Shown here piece by piece: positions 20,930-32,233 of a stretch of DNA of 64,000 nt (positions within the stretch are counted from its first letter, which is position 1; the number at the start of each line of letters is the position of its first letter). The position numbers and the translations under genes are program-made. Below the pieces are notes generated by a model, which saw nothing but the letters and a program-made list of their open reading frames with translations, made no database searches and was not told the DNA's origin. The stretch is from NCBI GenBank assembly GCA_904066235.2, contig CAJFCV020000006.1, forward strand, positions 11,594,001 through 11,658,000. The letters are read 5' to 3'. The stretch is from Bursaphelenchus xylophilus. Its lineage: Eukaryota; Nematoda; Chromadorea; Rhabditida; Aphelenchoididae.

Positions 20930-21180
20930 TGCGTAGACTTTTTTTGAGGCCAACAGTGCATCTTGCTCCTTTTTGCACCGTGTAATGGCGCCCTCGCAGC
21001 GATATTTCGAATGCACAGTGCGAAAAATAAAAAAAAATCACTGCGGGACGCGAAGAATGTTCTGTTCTCTTTCGCACTGTGCGATAAAAGATGCACAGTG
21101 CGAAACCCCCAAAAAAGGTCAAATGCACCGTGCAAAATTCGGGTTTTTCTGCACGGTGCAGACCGCGACAAATGTCCATG
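20930..21180. repeat. GCACNGTGC palindrome cluster
   Basis: At least seven copies of GCACAGTGC, GCACGGTGC or close variants (for example TGCACAGTGCG, CGCACTGTGCG, TGCACCGTGCA) in 230 bases, separated by A/T-rich spacers. It is the same motif as in the arrays at 60.2-61.0 and 63.55-64.0 kb. Confidence 0.8.
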
Positions 21181-21403
21181 CACTTTATGAAGATATTACT
21201 GGATGGGTCAGAACTTCTTGGCATGTCCGTATAGTGCATATATGTGACTGTTAAATAAATTTGATTGATTAAACGACTCTTCTTCAACAACACAAGGGCA
21301 AGGGTATTTGGCACGTCATTTTGTTGAGCAAAGTTTATTTTTTTCACCTCATTCAAAGCTACACATTTTTTACAGCAATTGAAAAAAAAACACAACCATC
21401 AAA

Positions 21404-21622
21404 TTACCAATGTTCATGACTGTCGTAGTGATGATGATGGTGGTGATAATCGTCGTAATGCGAGTGATATCCATAGCCATTGCTGTAGGTGTACGGGTAG
21501 TAACCACCACTGTAGCTGTTGTAGGGATAGTAACTGCCACTGTAGCCCCCATAATAGTACGGAGAAGCCGTCGTAACGGCGATAATTGCCGCCAAAATTA
21601 ACAGTAGACATGCAGTATTCAT
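21404..21622 (-). CDS. Small secreted Tyr/Gly/His-rich peptide
   Basis: Single-exon gene of 72 residues. Residues 1-19 are a signal peptide (MNTACLLLILAAIIAVTTAS). The mature part has YGGYSGSYYPYNSYSGGYYP repeats and ends in a His/Tyr/Asp-rich tail with six consecutive histidines (near residues 60-65), which could bind zinc or copper. It resembles nematode Gly/Tyr-rich epidermal peptides in composition, not in alignable sequence. A TATA box lies 46 bases upstream. The gene stands alone between repeat blocks. A role in defence or cuticle is a guess. Confidence 0.78.
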   Translation of the reverse strand: MNTACLLLILAAIIAVTTASPYYYGGYSGSYYPYNSYSGGYYPYTYSNGYGYHSHYDDYHHHHHHYDSHEHW

Positions 21623-21667
21623 TTTACAAACTGGACAAAAATACTATAGTTGTTTGATGTCAAAAAC

Positions 21668-21676
21668 TCTTTATAT
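21668..21676 (-). promoter_or_regulatory. TATA box of the His-rich peptide gene
   Basis: TATATAAAG on the minus strand, about 46 bases before the start codon at 21622. It is the same box and similar spacing as for the peptide gene at 4611. Confidence 0.55.
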
Positions 21677-21944
21677 ACCACGTTTCAACGGTCATTTAAC
21701 TTGCAATTATTCTTTTTTATTTCGACGGAGGCGTTGTACAGTTTTTATTGCAATTTGAAGATTCCGAAATTTAAGAGAAACTTCAAAATTGGAAATAAAA
21801 TTTATGGAGCGAAACGCAATTTTAGCGGCAAGCTGATGGCGTTGAGACAGTTTTAAAGATGAAAAAAAAAACATTATTATGTATTATATATTTGCCTTAC
21901 AAATCAGATTGATGAATTACAGTAGAGCCGCTATACAATCCGTC

Positions 21945-22135
21945 TACAGTGACGGACCTGATCCAGTGGCAAAAAACGTACCACTTTTCATCGGGAATCA
22001 TAAAAAATGTGGCAAAGTGCTTCAACCCGCCAAGTGAAAAACATCATTTTGAAGGTCGCGCGCTTTTGAAATCGGAGCTTTTTCACTTGGAGAGGGAAGC
22101 ATTTTGCCACATTTTTGATACTTCCCGGATAGTTT
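21945..22135. mobile_element. Tc1-type MITE, family F
   Basis: It begins TACAGTGACGGACCTGATCC and carries CAAAAAACGTACCA and ATGTGGCAAAG, with the reverse complement GCATTTTGCCACATTTTTGA near 22100. TACAGTG resembles the ends of Tc1-superfamily elements. Related copies occur at 39.0-39.5 and 44.4-44.8 kb. Confidence 0.7.
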
Positions 22136-22537
22136 CAACTGCAATTCCAGGGGAAGTACCCCAAGTGCGACGCACAGATTTTGGTGAAACCTGGCACAAA
22201 ATTAGAATAATTTTTTCTAGGGTATATGCCAGAATCCTAGCTCGCGCTTTACGGAAAAAGCCGAGATTTTTAGATCGAAAGTCGGCAAAAAATTGACACT
22301 CTTTGCCAAATTTTGGCACGAAAAGCTTCGTACCCGATTCTACTGCTGAGAGTAATGTTTCCAGAAAAAATAAAAAATTTTCATCCGAAATTGGCAAAGT
22401 TACGGCCAAAAAAGTGTTTTTTGCCTGCTCTCTCAGCCGCAAAGATCGTTCAAAATCTCGGCTGCGCCTGCAAAGCGCGAGCTAAAACTTTCAGGGATTG
22501 AGATGTGGTCTATGTCCGAGATGTGTGCAAAATTTAA

Positions 22538-23108
22538 CAAGGAAAGTACTTCTATGGGGTGTGGAATTACCGGTCGAGAGATATATCAAAAAATTCGCAA
22601 AAATTTTCTGATTCAGAATATATAAAAATTAGCTGCCTAATTTTGGTCTGATGACATGTTTTTGTCCTCAGAAGTTTTCTCGCGACACCATGCAAGTGTC
22701 TTTTTGACCGTGTTTTTACCAATAAAAAAATTTTGTTTTGTGCTAAAATAAATTCTGAGGCCTTGACAAGCCTTAAAATATCAAATTAGATTACAACTAC
22801 ACCTTAGAAGTAGTTCCAATGTAAAAAATGGGTTCTAGTGTGGCAAAAGGAATCGAACCCGTTCCCTTCGGATTCCCAATCTAGCGCTCTAACCACTCGG
22901 CCACACCGCTCTCTTCCGGAGGAAGAGACCGAGCGCGCTTTTGTTGCCGCAGATTTTTTTCCTCGAGAAATACATTTATTGATAAAACTCGTTGATAGAC
23001 CAAAATTAGGCAGCTAATTTTTATATATTCTGAATCAGAAAATTTTTGCGAATTTTTTGATATATATCTCGACCTGTAACTCCACACCCCATAGAAGTAC
23101 TTTCCTTG
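22538..23108. mobile_element. Fold-back element, family E, with tRNA-like core
   Basis: The ends are CAAGGAAAGTACTTCTATGG and the reverse complement. The flanks carry TAA on both sides (22535-22537, 23109-23111). Arms of about 110 bases pair closely (AATTAGCTGCCTAATTTTGG). A tRNA-like sequence sits in the loop on the minus strand. Confidence 0.82.
22842..22914 (-). pseudogene. tRNA-like sequence with intact A and B boxes
   Basis: On the minus strand it has box A TGGCCGAGTGG and box B GGTTCGATTCC, both matching the RNA polymerase III consensus. GTGTGGC and GCCACAC could pair as an acceptor stem, but this is one base out of register with the T arm. The anticodon-loop position reads TTGGGAA (GGG). 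It may be transcribed although the fold is imperfect. Confidence 0.6.
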
Positions 23109-23404
23109 TAAAGAAAATCTGAGCGTCGCACTTGCGGTGCTTCCCTTGTGAATTCCATCGGGGTCTGGTTCTTTCAAAGACTTAAAAATTGGGTGTAGCC
23201 CTCAAAAAAATCCATTCAAACCAATCCCAAATCAAAAATTCCTTCATTTTCCATCATAATTAAAAAATAAATACACAACCAAAGATTCACAGTCGCTTGA
23301 AATCTCTCAATGTTATACTTGGTATCAGCGGTTATCTCACCAAAATTTTTACAATGTCATGAGTGTAATACAAAAAAAAATCTATAAATAAACATGTTAC
23401 AGTC

Positions 23405-26400
23405 CTAATTAACGTCCAATTTAAGTACACGTTGGAGGAATGAGTAGATATCGACAATTTCGTCGATCACTTTTCCGGTGGGCTTCCCGGCGCCATGGCC
23501 CGCTTTTACGTCGATTCTGGCGAGCACGGGGTTCGTCTGGATGTCCTTGTAGTCCTTCTGGAGGGTGTAGTAGAGCTGAGCAATGTATTTCAGGGAGTGA
23601 GCGGGGACGACGCGGTCGTCGTGATCAGCGGTCATGACCAGCGTCGAGGGCCATTGCTGACCTGGTGGGAGGCGGATATTATGGAGCGGAGAGTATCTGA
23701 AACCATAAAATAGGGTCTTTAAAAAAATTTGTGACAATTTTTACGCCATTTAGACACTACTCCATGACCAAAACATTACTTTTTCTCAAAAATTCGACAA
23801 AAATTATATTATTCATGCTAAAAAAAGTTAAAATTTCCCAATCTGTTCTGTAATAACTCATCAGAAATTCCGCCAAAACTCCGGACAGACTAATTCAATC
23901 CTATTTCTGCCGCAAAACACGGCTCAAACCAGCTTTTTCACCAAAAAACACATTTTGGCCAAGTACAATATAAAATATAAAATCAAAAACCAAGACTCAC
24001 TTATAAATGTATTCAAAGTCCTTCGGATCCTCTGGATTTCCGTATTCTGGCAACCACGCACTTCCAATGCTGAATTTGTGGAATCTGAGCATGTCCAGAA
24101 CACTAAAAAAAAGTAATGTCTACTACAACATAACTGAAGGTCTAAAAAACCTGCTGCTGCTCTAGAATTGCTCACAAATCTCTGTTATAGACTATTCACC
24201 AAAAAAATTATCCAACCTTAGCTTAAACGCGACAAAAAATCAAAATTTACTTCACTACTACCCCTAGTGCAATATCAGCCGAAAGTAAATCTCAAGCTAT
24301 GACAAACTGTACAAACTTGCATAAAAAACCTTGCATTTATACTGAGCTACTCTAAATTACCCATAAACCTCCTTGACCACCAATTCATCATACAAAAAAA
24401 TCAATTCTCCCATCTGATACCTACTACAATATAAAAACTCCCCCAAACTCCTTCCAAATCCCCTTTTCTTACCCAACTCTATTGACCACAGCTCCAAAGA
24501 GGTCTGGGCGTTGTTGTGAGACCGCGCCCATCAACAATCCTCCATTCGATCCGCCCTGAATGGCCAATTTCTTGTTGTTGGTGTACTTCTCACGGATCAG
24601 ATATTCGGCGGCGGCGATAAAGTCGTCAAACACGTTTTGTTTGTTGGCCTTCATTCCAGCTTCGTGCCAGGTCTCTCCGTACTCGTCGCCGCCGCGGATG
24701 TTGGCGACAGCGATCGCTGCGCCAAACATTTCCATGAAAAGGCAGCGGGAGACCGAGAAGGCGGGCTGTTCGGCGATATTGAAGCCTCCGTATCCATTCA
24801 AAATCACCGGATTCTCTCCGTTCAGCGTCAAATTCTTCGGGTGGACAATAAACATGGGGACTTTGGTGCCGTCCTTGCTGGAAAAGAACACCTGTTTGGC
24901 GATAAATTTCTTGGGGTCCAGGCCCGGCACCTCGGTTCGATGGATCACTTCCAATTCCAGCGCCTCCGTGGCGCTTCGCGGCTTCGAAAAGTCCACTCTG
25001 TAGATGACGGCGGGCTCCACAAACGACTCGTAGGAGAAGAAGATCTCGTCGTGCGTGATTCGGCCCCACAATGAGCCCACCGAGCCCAAACTCAAGGGAA
25101 ATTTCTCGAGCTGACGGCCGGATTCGAGGTCATGGATGTAGAGCGAGTCCTAAAATACAAAAACATAAAAATTTTTGAACAAAAATTATATTATCCATGA
25201 AAAAATTTTTACTCAAATGGCCTGACTAACCCCTAAAATTGCTTCTAGTTGAACAATCGCGCCCTAAAAACACCATAAACGACAAAACAAAGCAAATTTT
25301 CGTCAAAAATTATATTATCCATGGCAAAATTTTTAGTCAAATGGCCTGACTAACCCCTAAAATTGCTTCTAGTTCAACAATCGCGCCCTAAAAACACCAT
25401 AAACGACACAACAAAACAAATTTTCGTCAAGAATTATATTATCCATGACAAAAATCTTCTATTTTTTGACAATTTCCAACCCATAAAGACCTTTAAAGCC
25501 TTACAAATTGCTTTTTGTTCATCCCTAAACCTCTACAAACATTTCTTATGCCATTTCCGAACAAAAATTATATTATCCATGACAAAAATCTGCTATTTTT
25601 TGCCAAACCCAATCAAAATCTCACTCCAATTTCTTCAAAATCCTATCTCAACTTACACAAGCGTCCTCCATGTAAGCTACGACCAGCTTATCCTTCGCTA
25701 CTGGGACCACAAAGCTCAATTTTCTCTTTTCGTCGTGTGCAAGGACGATTTGCCAGGCCGATTCTCCTTTTTCAAGGTCAGCCAAGTCGAATCTGACGAG
25801 TTTGGACATTGGGGCATCCTTATTCGTCTCAATCAGGACTTTATTGCCTTCGTTGTGGACAAACTAAACCAAAAATTTCAAGTTTTTAACATCGACTTAC
25901 ATCATATTTCGCATCCCACTTTGTGAACACCGGCTTCAGCTCCAATTTCTTGGTCACATTATGCCCAATCGACTCCAAATCGTAGATGTAGAGTTGGTTC
26001 GTCGGGTCACAGCCTTTGCTCACACTGACCACCAAGAATTTATTGTCAAAAGAGACCATTCCCGATCTAAAGTAATATAAATTTTTTGGCAGATCAAGAA
26101 ATAGACTTTCATATATCCAACTAGACCTCTTAGCGATCCACTTACACCATATTATCGGGGTTTTCGCGGAACTCCGCGACCAGGATATCATCTTGAGCAT
26201 TGGTGCCCAACTTATGATAATATAGTGAGTGAAACTCGTGCTTCTCCACCGAAACACCATCCTGAGCGCTCTTGTAGCTGGGATATTTCTAAAAATCGAA
26301 ATCCAACAACATAAAAATGACTTACCGAGTAGAAAACGCCATCTGCTTTGTTCCAGGCGATACCACTGAACTTCACCCCGGGAATCACGTCGCTCAACTC

Positions 26401-27692
26401 TTCACCGGTGTTCTTACGGAACTAAAATGAACTCATAAGACTTTAAATGACCGATTACTTTGACAGTCGTCCAATCCGAGCCTTTCTCGCTGATTCCGAT
26501 AGCTAATAATGAACCACAACGAGACCAGGCAGTCTGACGAATGGCGACGGTCCCGTCCTCCGACCAAGTGTTAGGATCCAAGAAGACCTCTCCCTTCTCT
26601 TTGTAAGACTTTTGCTTGTAAAGCACACTAAAAATTCAACGATTTATGGGAGATTTTCATCTGATGGTCTAGTGCAATATAAATTTCTCTAAAAATCAAA
26701 TCAAAACACAGTAAAAAACATACCTTTGATTCTGCAGACCCGTATTGTGGTAATAGTAGTAGTAGTCTCCTTGTTTGGACTGAGATCCGAATTTCTCGTA
26801 ATCCCAAAGCTTGGTTAGTCTAAATCTCAAGTATAATATAAAAAAGAAACAATCTTACCTCTCCTTCAAAATGCCTCGAGCATTTGAACCCTGGAGGAAT
26901 GGTGTTGAGATTTTGTTCAGCTCCTCAACAAATTTTTGGGTTTCTGGAGCATCCGGATCTTCCATCCATCGGTATGGATCGGCGATCTGAAAGGAGAAGA
27001 TAAAAGGATAGGTAACATGGTTTGAATCTAAATAAAGATAGCTAGAGCCATCAAGAAACTTTTCCAAGCCATCTGCACATCTAAAGTTTGGCTATGTGTG
27101 AGAAAATAATTATATTATCCATCAGGACCTTGATGTATAAAAACAGATAAGAACTGAACAAATAAACTCTGTGATGGCCGGAAGGAAATATCATAAGCTA
27201 ACACTTTTCAAAATACACTATGTGTGCTATGTTCAACTCGTCCAGACATCAAAAAACAGAGGAAATCTCAAAAATATTATCCATGGACACTTGATGGATG
27301 GAAAACTTGTAAAAACACCAATAAACCTTTCGGTATGCCCTAAAACGACCCACTAAAAGTAAAACAGCCCTTCTGACATGCTGCGGATTCTCATTTCCTT
27401 CCCTAAACGCCAAAAAACACAAAGAAACAAACGATATTATCCATACCTTGACTCCATGCAGCTCCTCGACCACACTTTCGTCCCGTCGCGCCAACGGATA
27501 TTCGGTGACGTTGATCTTGATGTCGAACACCTTGGCCATGATCTTCTCGCGGTCTTCGTGCAACAAATTCCGGTTTCGCTCTAGAGTCTCGGCTTGTGTC
27601 AAGCCGGGAGAGAATTGGAATGACCGGGACGGAAGTGAGAGCGCTCTGCAAAACCGAACCGTCAATACGCGTGCAACGTCACTGCGAATCAT
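23405..27692 (-). CDS. Prolyl oligopeptidase (S9A)
   Basis: A cytosolic-type serine peptidase that cuts short peptides after proline. Eleven exons on the minus strand sum to 2322 bases, 773 residues: 27447-27692, 26859-26986, 26724-26819, 26459-26627, 26326-26421, 26146-26288, 25901-26066, 25657-25863, 24473-25149, 24001-24102 and 23405-23696. After [20 protein letters not shown] comes the seven-bladed propeller part, then the hydrolase domain with [18 protein letters not shown], the nucleophile motif GGSNGG (Ser near 618), [11 protein letters not shown], the Asp region [13 protein letters not shown] and GHGAGKPT with the catalytic His. Mammalian enzymes are about 710 residues. The extra 50 residues at the N-terminus are Arg/Ser/Leu-rich and could be a mitochondrial presequence, with a second Met (MAKVFDIK) as an alternative start. 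All introns have GT-AG ends. Confidence 0.96.
25185..25610. repeat. Tandem intronic repeat with TTATATTATCCATG
   Basis: A unit of about 120 bases is repeated twice in full from about 25185 and 25305 (TTATATTATCCATG, AATGGCCTGACTAACCCC, GAACAATCGCGCCC), with partial copies at 25434 and 25567. TATATTATCCATG also appears singly in other introns and near gene starts: 7087, 8043, 27109, 27277, 56401. Confidence 0.75.
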
Positions 27693-28730
27693 GCGTTTTT
27701 TGCTGACCTCCAGAAATTTTTTTGTGGCTAACCTGGGTTGTAATCAAATTTGGCGGAATGTCAGGGAATTATTGGATTTGTGGACGAAGTGTCACAAAAT
27801 TATTGGAAAAGGTTTTTAGGCAGTGCAAGGGGTGGGAATCGGTTCTGGAGGGAAAGGATATAAGCGAAATGAAAAAATCGCCCTCCGGCTTTATAAAAAT
27901 ACTTTGATTTTGCGAAAAATTGTCAAAAATCGCCAAAAATCACGTTATTTTAGTCAAAAACTGATGTAAAGCAAGTTCCCGGTAGCGAAAAAACTTACTG
28001 ATTGAAAAGTATTAGCTGTAGACACCACAAACTTCGTATTCTCGGGATCATTTTCTCTAAAAACAAGGTATTTTTAGACGCAAAGAGATTTTAAAGAAAT
28101 ATATTTTTTACAACTGCGAAAATTGCCTCAGGTCATTTAAAAAACGATGACTCTGTTCCGCGAATTACACCGCAGACTACGTACACAGTTCAGAGACGGG
28201 CTTGTTACAGTCAAAATAAGTGGGTTTGAAGTCGAAATTTCAAGATTTTAATAGCCTAGTGTAATATAAATTTTTGGTCATAAGTCAGATTTGGGTGTTT
28301 ATAAAAACATGGCTCGCATGGCAGATTAAACTTTGGGAAAAAACAAGTGTAAAAATGATTTCTGCAAAAGAGTTGTTTGTAGGTTTAGTCCAGCACTTCA
28401 ATTTATATTGTAGTAGGTGGTAAGTCCGAGAAGTGTTCGTTTGAGGGCGTTAATGGGGAGGGCGCGGGATGGGGCGGAAATTGGCAAAATTTGAGTGCAT
28501 TCGGTAATAGAATTTGCGGCTCTGGGGTTGTTTTTCTGTTTCCGCAGAGCTTTGTTTTACTGGAATTTGGATACCGTAACCCATTGAGAAAAGGCGGGAA
28601 AAAAGGGTGCTGAGAAGAGTAATCCAGTGGGTAAATGTTGAGGTGAAACGTTCAAAAACTCTGTAAAATCCGAGAATTTCATTTTTTTACTTTTTGAAAA
28701 AAATTTTTTTTGCACTGTGCGAAATTTGGA
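27693..28730. other. Upstream region of the prolyl oligopeptidase gene
   Basis: No second gene is recognisable. A short CTAGTGTAATATAAATTTTTG motif like those in the adjacent introns occurs at 28256. Confidence 0.4.
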
Positions 28731-28734
28731 GGAA

Positions 28735-29130
28735 TTTTAAGTTTCCAAATTTTAATTAAACCTGGCACAAAATTAAATTACAATTTTCTCAAGCATGTGA
28801 GAGGTTTTAGCTTGATGTTTGTAGAAATCGTAGCGATTTTTACGTCGAAAAATTTTCGAAAAATTTAAAAAAATTTTTTTAATTTTTTTGAAATAAAAAA
28901 TTGGCGATCAATTTAAAGTGGAGAGCACAATATTCATCCACAAAATCCACTTTTTCAGCGCGATATTCGCGAAGATACAGCTAAAAAAAAAGATTTTTCT
29001 CTGACTGTCTCTCCTCATTTTCCGTACTCTCTCGGCGGTAAAGATCGTTGAATATCTCGGCTCTCTTCGCAAAGAGAGAGCTCAAATTTTCAGCTATTGG
29101 AGTATGGGCTATGCAGAAAATATATGCCAA
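28735..29130. repeat. Family C copy, diverged
   Basis: Contains AACCTGGCACAAAATTA, CTCTCTCGGCGGTAAAGATC, CGGCTCTCTTCGCAAAGAG and GAGAGCTCAAATTTTCAG in family C order. Confidence 0.6.
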
Positions 29131-29329
29131 ATTTAAAGAAAATCGGAGAATCGTACATCGAGAAATTCCATATTAAATTTCATACCCATAAACCTCATGG
29201 TCAAATTATAAAAAATTATTTTCTTTTGATCTCCCATTCATATATGGAATTTATAACCGCATCATGGTATACGGTGATATATTTCCCGGAATATTTTTGA
29301 CATGAAAAATTGAGATTTTTTTGTTGAAC

Positions 29330-29870
29330 TCAAAAAATGACGTCATCAAAAAAGAGCCGCCTGATAAATTTTTGCTCTAAAAAATGGTTGAAATGGCCTC
29401 AGGTGACGTTTGAAAAATGATAATGATTGTTTAAAAAATATCACGGGTAAAAAATTTTTTGCTACAAATTTTGCCTCGGGCATAATAATTTCTTTTTAAA
29501 TTAAAAAATATTTTTTTTTTCAAAAAAATCTAAAAAATCATTTATTATATTTTTTGCTGCAAATTTTGCCTCAGGCATAATATTTTTTTTAATTTAAAAA
29601 TATTTTTTTTGAAAAAAATTAAAAAAAAATCATTTATCGTACTTTTTCAATCATTTTTTTTATATTTTTTTTTCAAAAAATCTAAAAAATCATTTATAAA
29701 TTTTATCTGGGACATAAATATTTTTTTTATTTTTTTAAATAAAAAAATTACCAAAAATCCTAAAAAAAAATTTTAAAGTTTAAAAAAATCATCATTCCGC
29801 AGGGTCTTTTCAAAAATTTGTTAAAATATTTTTGCTTTAAAAATCAGGAAATGGACCAAAATTTAGTGTA
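29330..29870. repeat. Low-complexity A/T tract with repeated short phrases
   Basis: TTTTGCCTCGGGCATAATA, TTTTGCCTCAGGCATAATA and AAAAAATCATTTAT recur three or four times at about 110-base spacing within poly-A/poly-T sequence. No coding potential. Confidence 0.6.
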
Positions 29871-30232
29871 AAGTAAACAGTGATGTCATCTTCGAGCGGA
29901 GATCGATCCCCCCTACTCTTGAAGAGTGGGGAAAATGAGTAGAGGACAAACAAAAGGCCGCATTCTAATTACGTATTCCCAGGATTATAATGGATGAGCA
30001 GAGAGGCGGAAAATTGAGAGCAAGTTTGAAAAAAATGGAGTTTCCGAAATTGGGGGTAATGGATCATTTTGTTAAATTTTAAAGTAGCTCGAACGCAAAA
30101 AAAAAAATTATTTTTTTATATAATTCACAAAAATAAGGTCAAAATTTATGACAAAAATTGAGATTTTTTGCCAAGGTAAAAAATCCCGTATGTTATTTTG
30201 AAAATTTCAAAATCAATTGATTTTCACTTTAC

Positions 30233-31315
30233 AGTGGAAGTACTCCAAGTGCGACGCTCAGATTTTGATGAAACTTGGCACAAATTTAGAATAATTTTTT
30301 CTAAGATATATGCGAGAATCCTAGCTCGCGCTTTGCAGAAACAACCGAGATTTTTAGACCGAAAGTCGGCAAAAATTTGGGACTTTTTGCCAAATTTCGG
30401 CACGAAAAGTTTCATGCCTATTTCTACCATAGAGGGTAATGTTTCCACAAAAAATCAAAATTTTCCGCACGAAACTGCCAAAATTATGGCCAAAAAGCGT
30501 TTTTCTCTCTGACCGCTCTCCAGGTTTAGCGTGCTCTCTCGGCGGCAAAAATCGTTCGATATCTCGGCGGCGCCCGCAAAGCGCGAGCTAGAACTTTCAG
30601 GAATTGATATTTAGTCCATACCCGACGTGTGTGCAAAATTTAAAGAAAATCTGAGCGTCGCACGTCAAACTGAGGAGTCCTATAGACTCTTATAGACTCT
30701 TCGCTATCGATTTTTTACACTTCGTCTTGATTTCCAGAGAAAGAGAGAAAAAATACACGCAAAAGCGTACTCTCTCGCCCCAAAAATTCCCCATTTCTTC
30801 CCCGACAAAACGTTTTTTCGCGTCTTTTTTTGGCAAATTGCCAATCCATTCACCGGACTGTTTTAGATTATCTCACAAGGGAAGTACTCCAAGTGCGACG
30901 CTCAGATTTTCTTTAAATTTTGCACACACGTCGGGAATAGACTAAATATCAATTCCTGAAAGTTTTAGCTCGCGCTTTGCGGGCGCCGCCGAGATATCGA
31001 ACGATTTTGGCCGCCGAGAGAGCACACCAAGCGTGGAGAGCGGTCAGAGAAAAAACGCTTTTTGGCCATAACTTTGGCAGTTTCGTGCGGAAAAATTTGA
31101 TTTTTTGTAGAAACATTGTCCTTTACAGTAGAAATAGGCATGAAACTTTTCGTGCCGAAATTCGGCAAAAAGTCCTAAATTTTGGCCGACTTTCGATCTA
31201 AAAATCTCGGTTGTTTCTGCAAAGCGCGAGCTAGGATTCTCGCATATATCTTAGAAAAAATCATTCTAAATTTGTGCCAAGTTTCATCAAAATCTGAGCG
31301 TCGAAATTGGAGTAC
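30233..31315. mobile_element. Pair of head-to-head family C elements
   Basis: The first copy runs from GGAAGTACTCCAAGTGCGAC (30237) to CTGAGCGTCGCACGTC (about 30668). The second runs from GGAAGTACTCCAAGTGCGAC (30880) to about 31312, in the opposite internal order. The outer ends are therefore long inverted repeats of each other around a unique 210-base core with an AGACTCTTATAGACTCTT repeat. No open frame. Confidence 0.75.
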
Positions 31316-31704
31316 CTCCCCCAAAAATGATTGAAACAATACCCAAAAAAAATCATGACTATTCCCTCAAATGTCACAAGAGCATGCAGACTGCACAAGC
31401 TGCTAACTCCTCTCCCTTTTATACTGTCCATTCCAAAAAGTTTAATGTTTAATTAGCTGCCGAACCGTACAGTGATCCATCGTAAAGCCGCTAAATATAA
31501 TATTTGTCGTGAGAGCGACAGATGACCTGCTTTATATGGCCATATGTGGGGAAGAATTTGATTATGGGATAATGTAATATTTCCCGTCGTGTCAAAGCCG
31601 CTTTATGGTAGTGGGGGTGGAACTCGGAGCCGATTTGTTGTATCTTTGGCTTTTTAATTTCATTTTAAAATGATTTGCCTCCAATCAGTGGGATTTGGAA
31701 GAAT

Positions 31705-32060
31705 TTGGCCTAAGGGCAAGTGCTCTAAATGCGGTCAGATTTTGATGAAACTTGGGAAAAATTTAGAATAATTTTTTACAAGGTATATTAGAGATTTCTA
31801 GGTCGCGTTTTGCAGAAATGACCGAGATTTTTAAACGGAATGTTGGAAAAAATGAAAATTTTTTTTTGCAAATTTTAGCATGAAAATTTTCGTGGTTATT
31901 TCTACCGCAGAGAGTGATGTTTTCACAAAAAATCAATTTTTTCCGCGCGAAACTGGCAAAGATATCGCCAAAAAGTGTTTTTTCTCTAACCGCTCTCCGC
32001 ATTTTGAGTACTCTCTCGGCAGCAAAGATAGTTTAATATCTATTCGTCATTTTTACAAGC
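31705..32060. repeat. Family C copy, one-ended
   Basis: Starts AAGTGCTCTAAATGCGGTC, continues GATGAAACTTGGGAAAAA and TTCTACCGCAGAGAGTGATG, and stops after CTCTCTCGGCAGCAAAGAT. Confidence 0.6.
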
Positions 32061-32233
32061 GAATTACCCTGAGGGCAGCGTTCAAATGTTATTTTTACTA
32101 AAAACTGTCAAATTTGAGGAAAAATGGCAAAAAGTATCAAAAAGTATCCAAAAAAATTTTTATCCAAAACCTCAATTTTCCGTTCAAAACTAAAAAATCA
32201 GTCTCTCCCAAGTGTCAAAAATACAATTTATCT

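Larger units (their letters stand above)
22150..23150. mobile_element. Family C inverted-repeat element, interrupted by a family E element
   Basis: Family C starts near 22152 (GGAAGTACCCCAAGTGCGAC) and runs to GTGTGCAAAATTTAA at 22537. It resumes after the fold-back element with AAGAAAATCTGAGCGTCGC and ends near 23150. Rejoining the two pieces restores the same order as the uninterrupted copies at 30.65 and 30.9 kb, so the insertion is directly visible. Confidence 0.8.

Noticed and set aside
20856..21395. 179-codon minus-strand ORF
   Set aside because: It spans a family A hairpin and the palindrome cluster and ends in intergenic sequence, so it is a chance frame through repeats.
24560..25074. 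Three overlapping ORFs of about 145 codons
   Set aside because: Shadows of the large catalytic exon of prolyl oligopeptidase. They lack any splice continuity.
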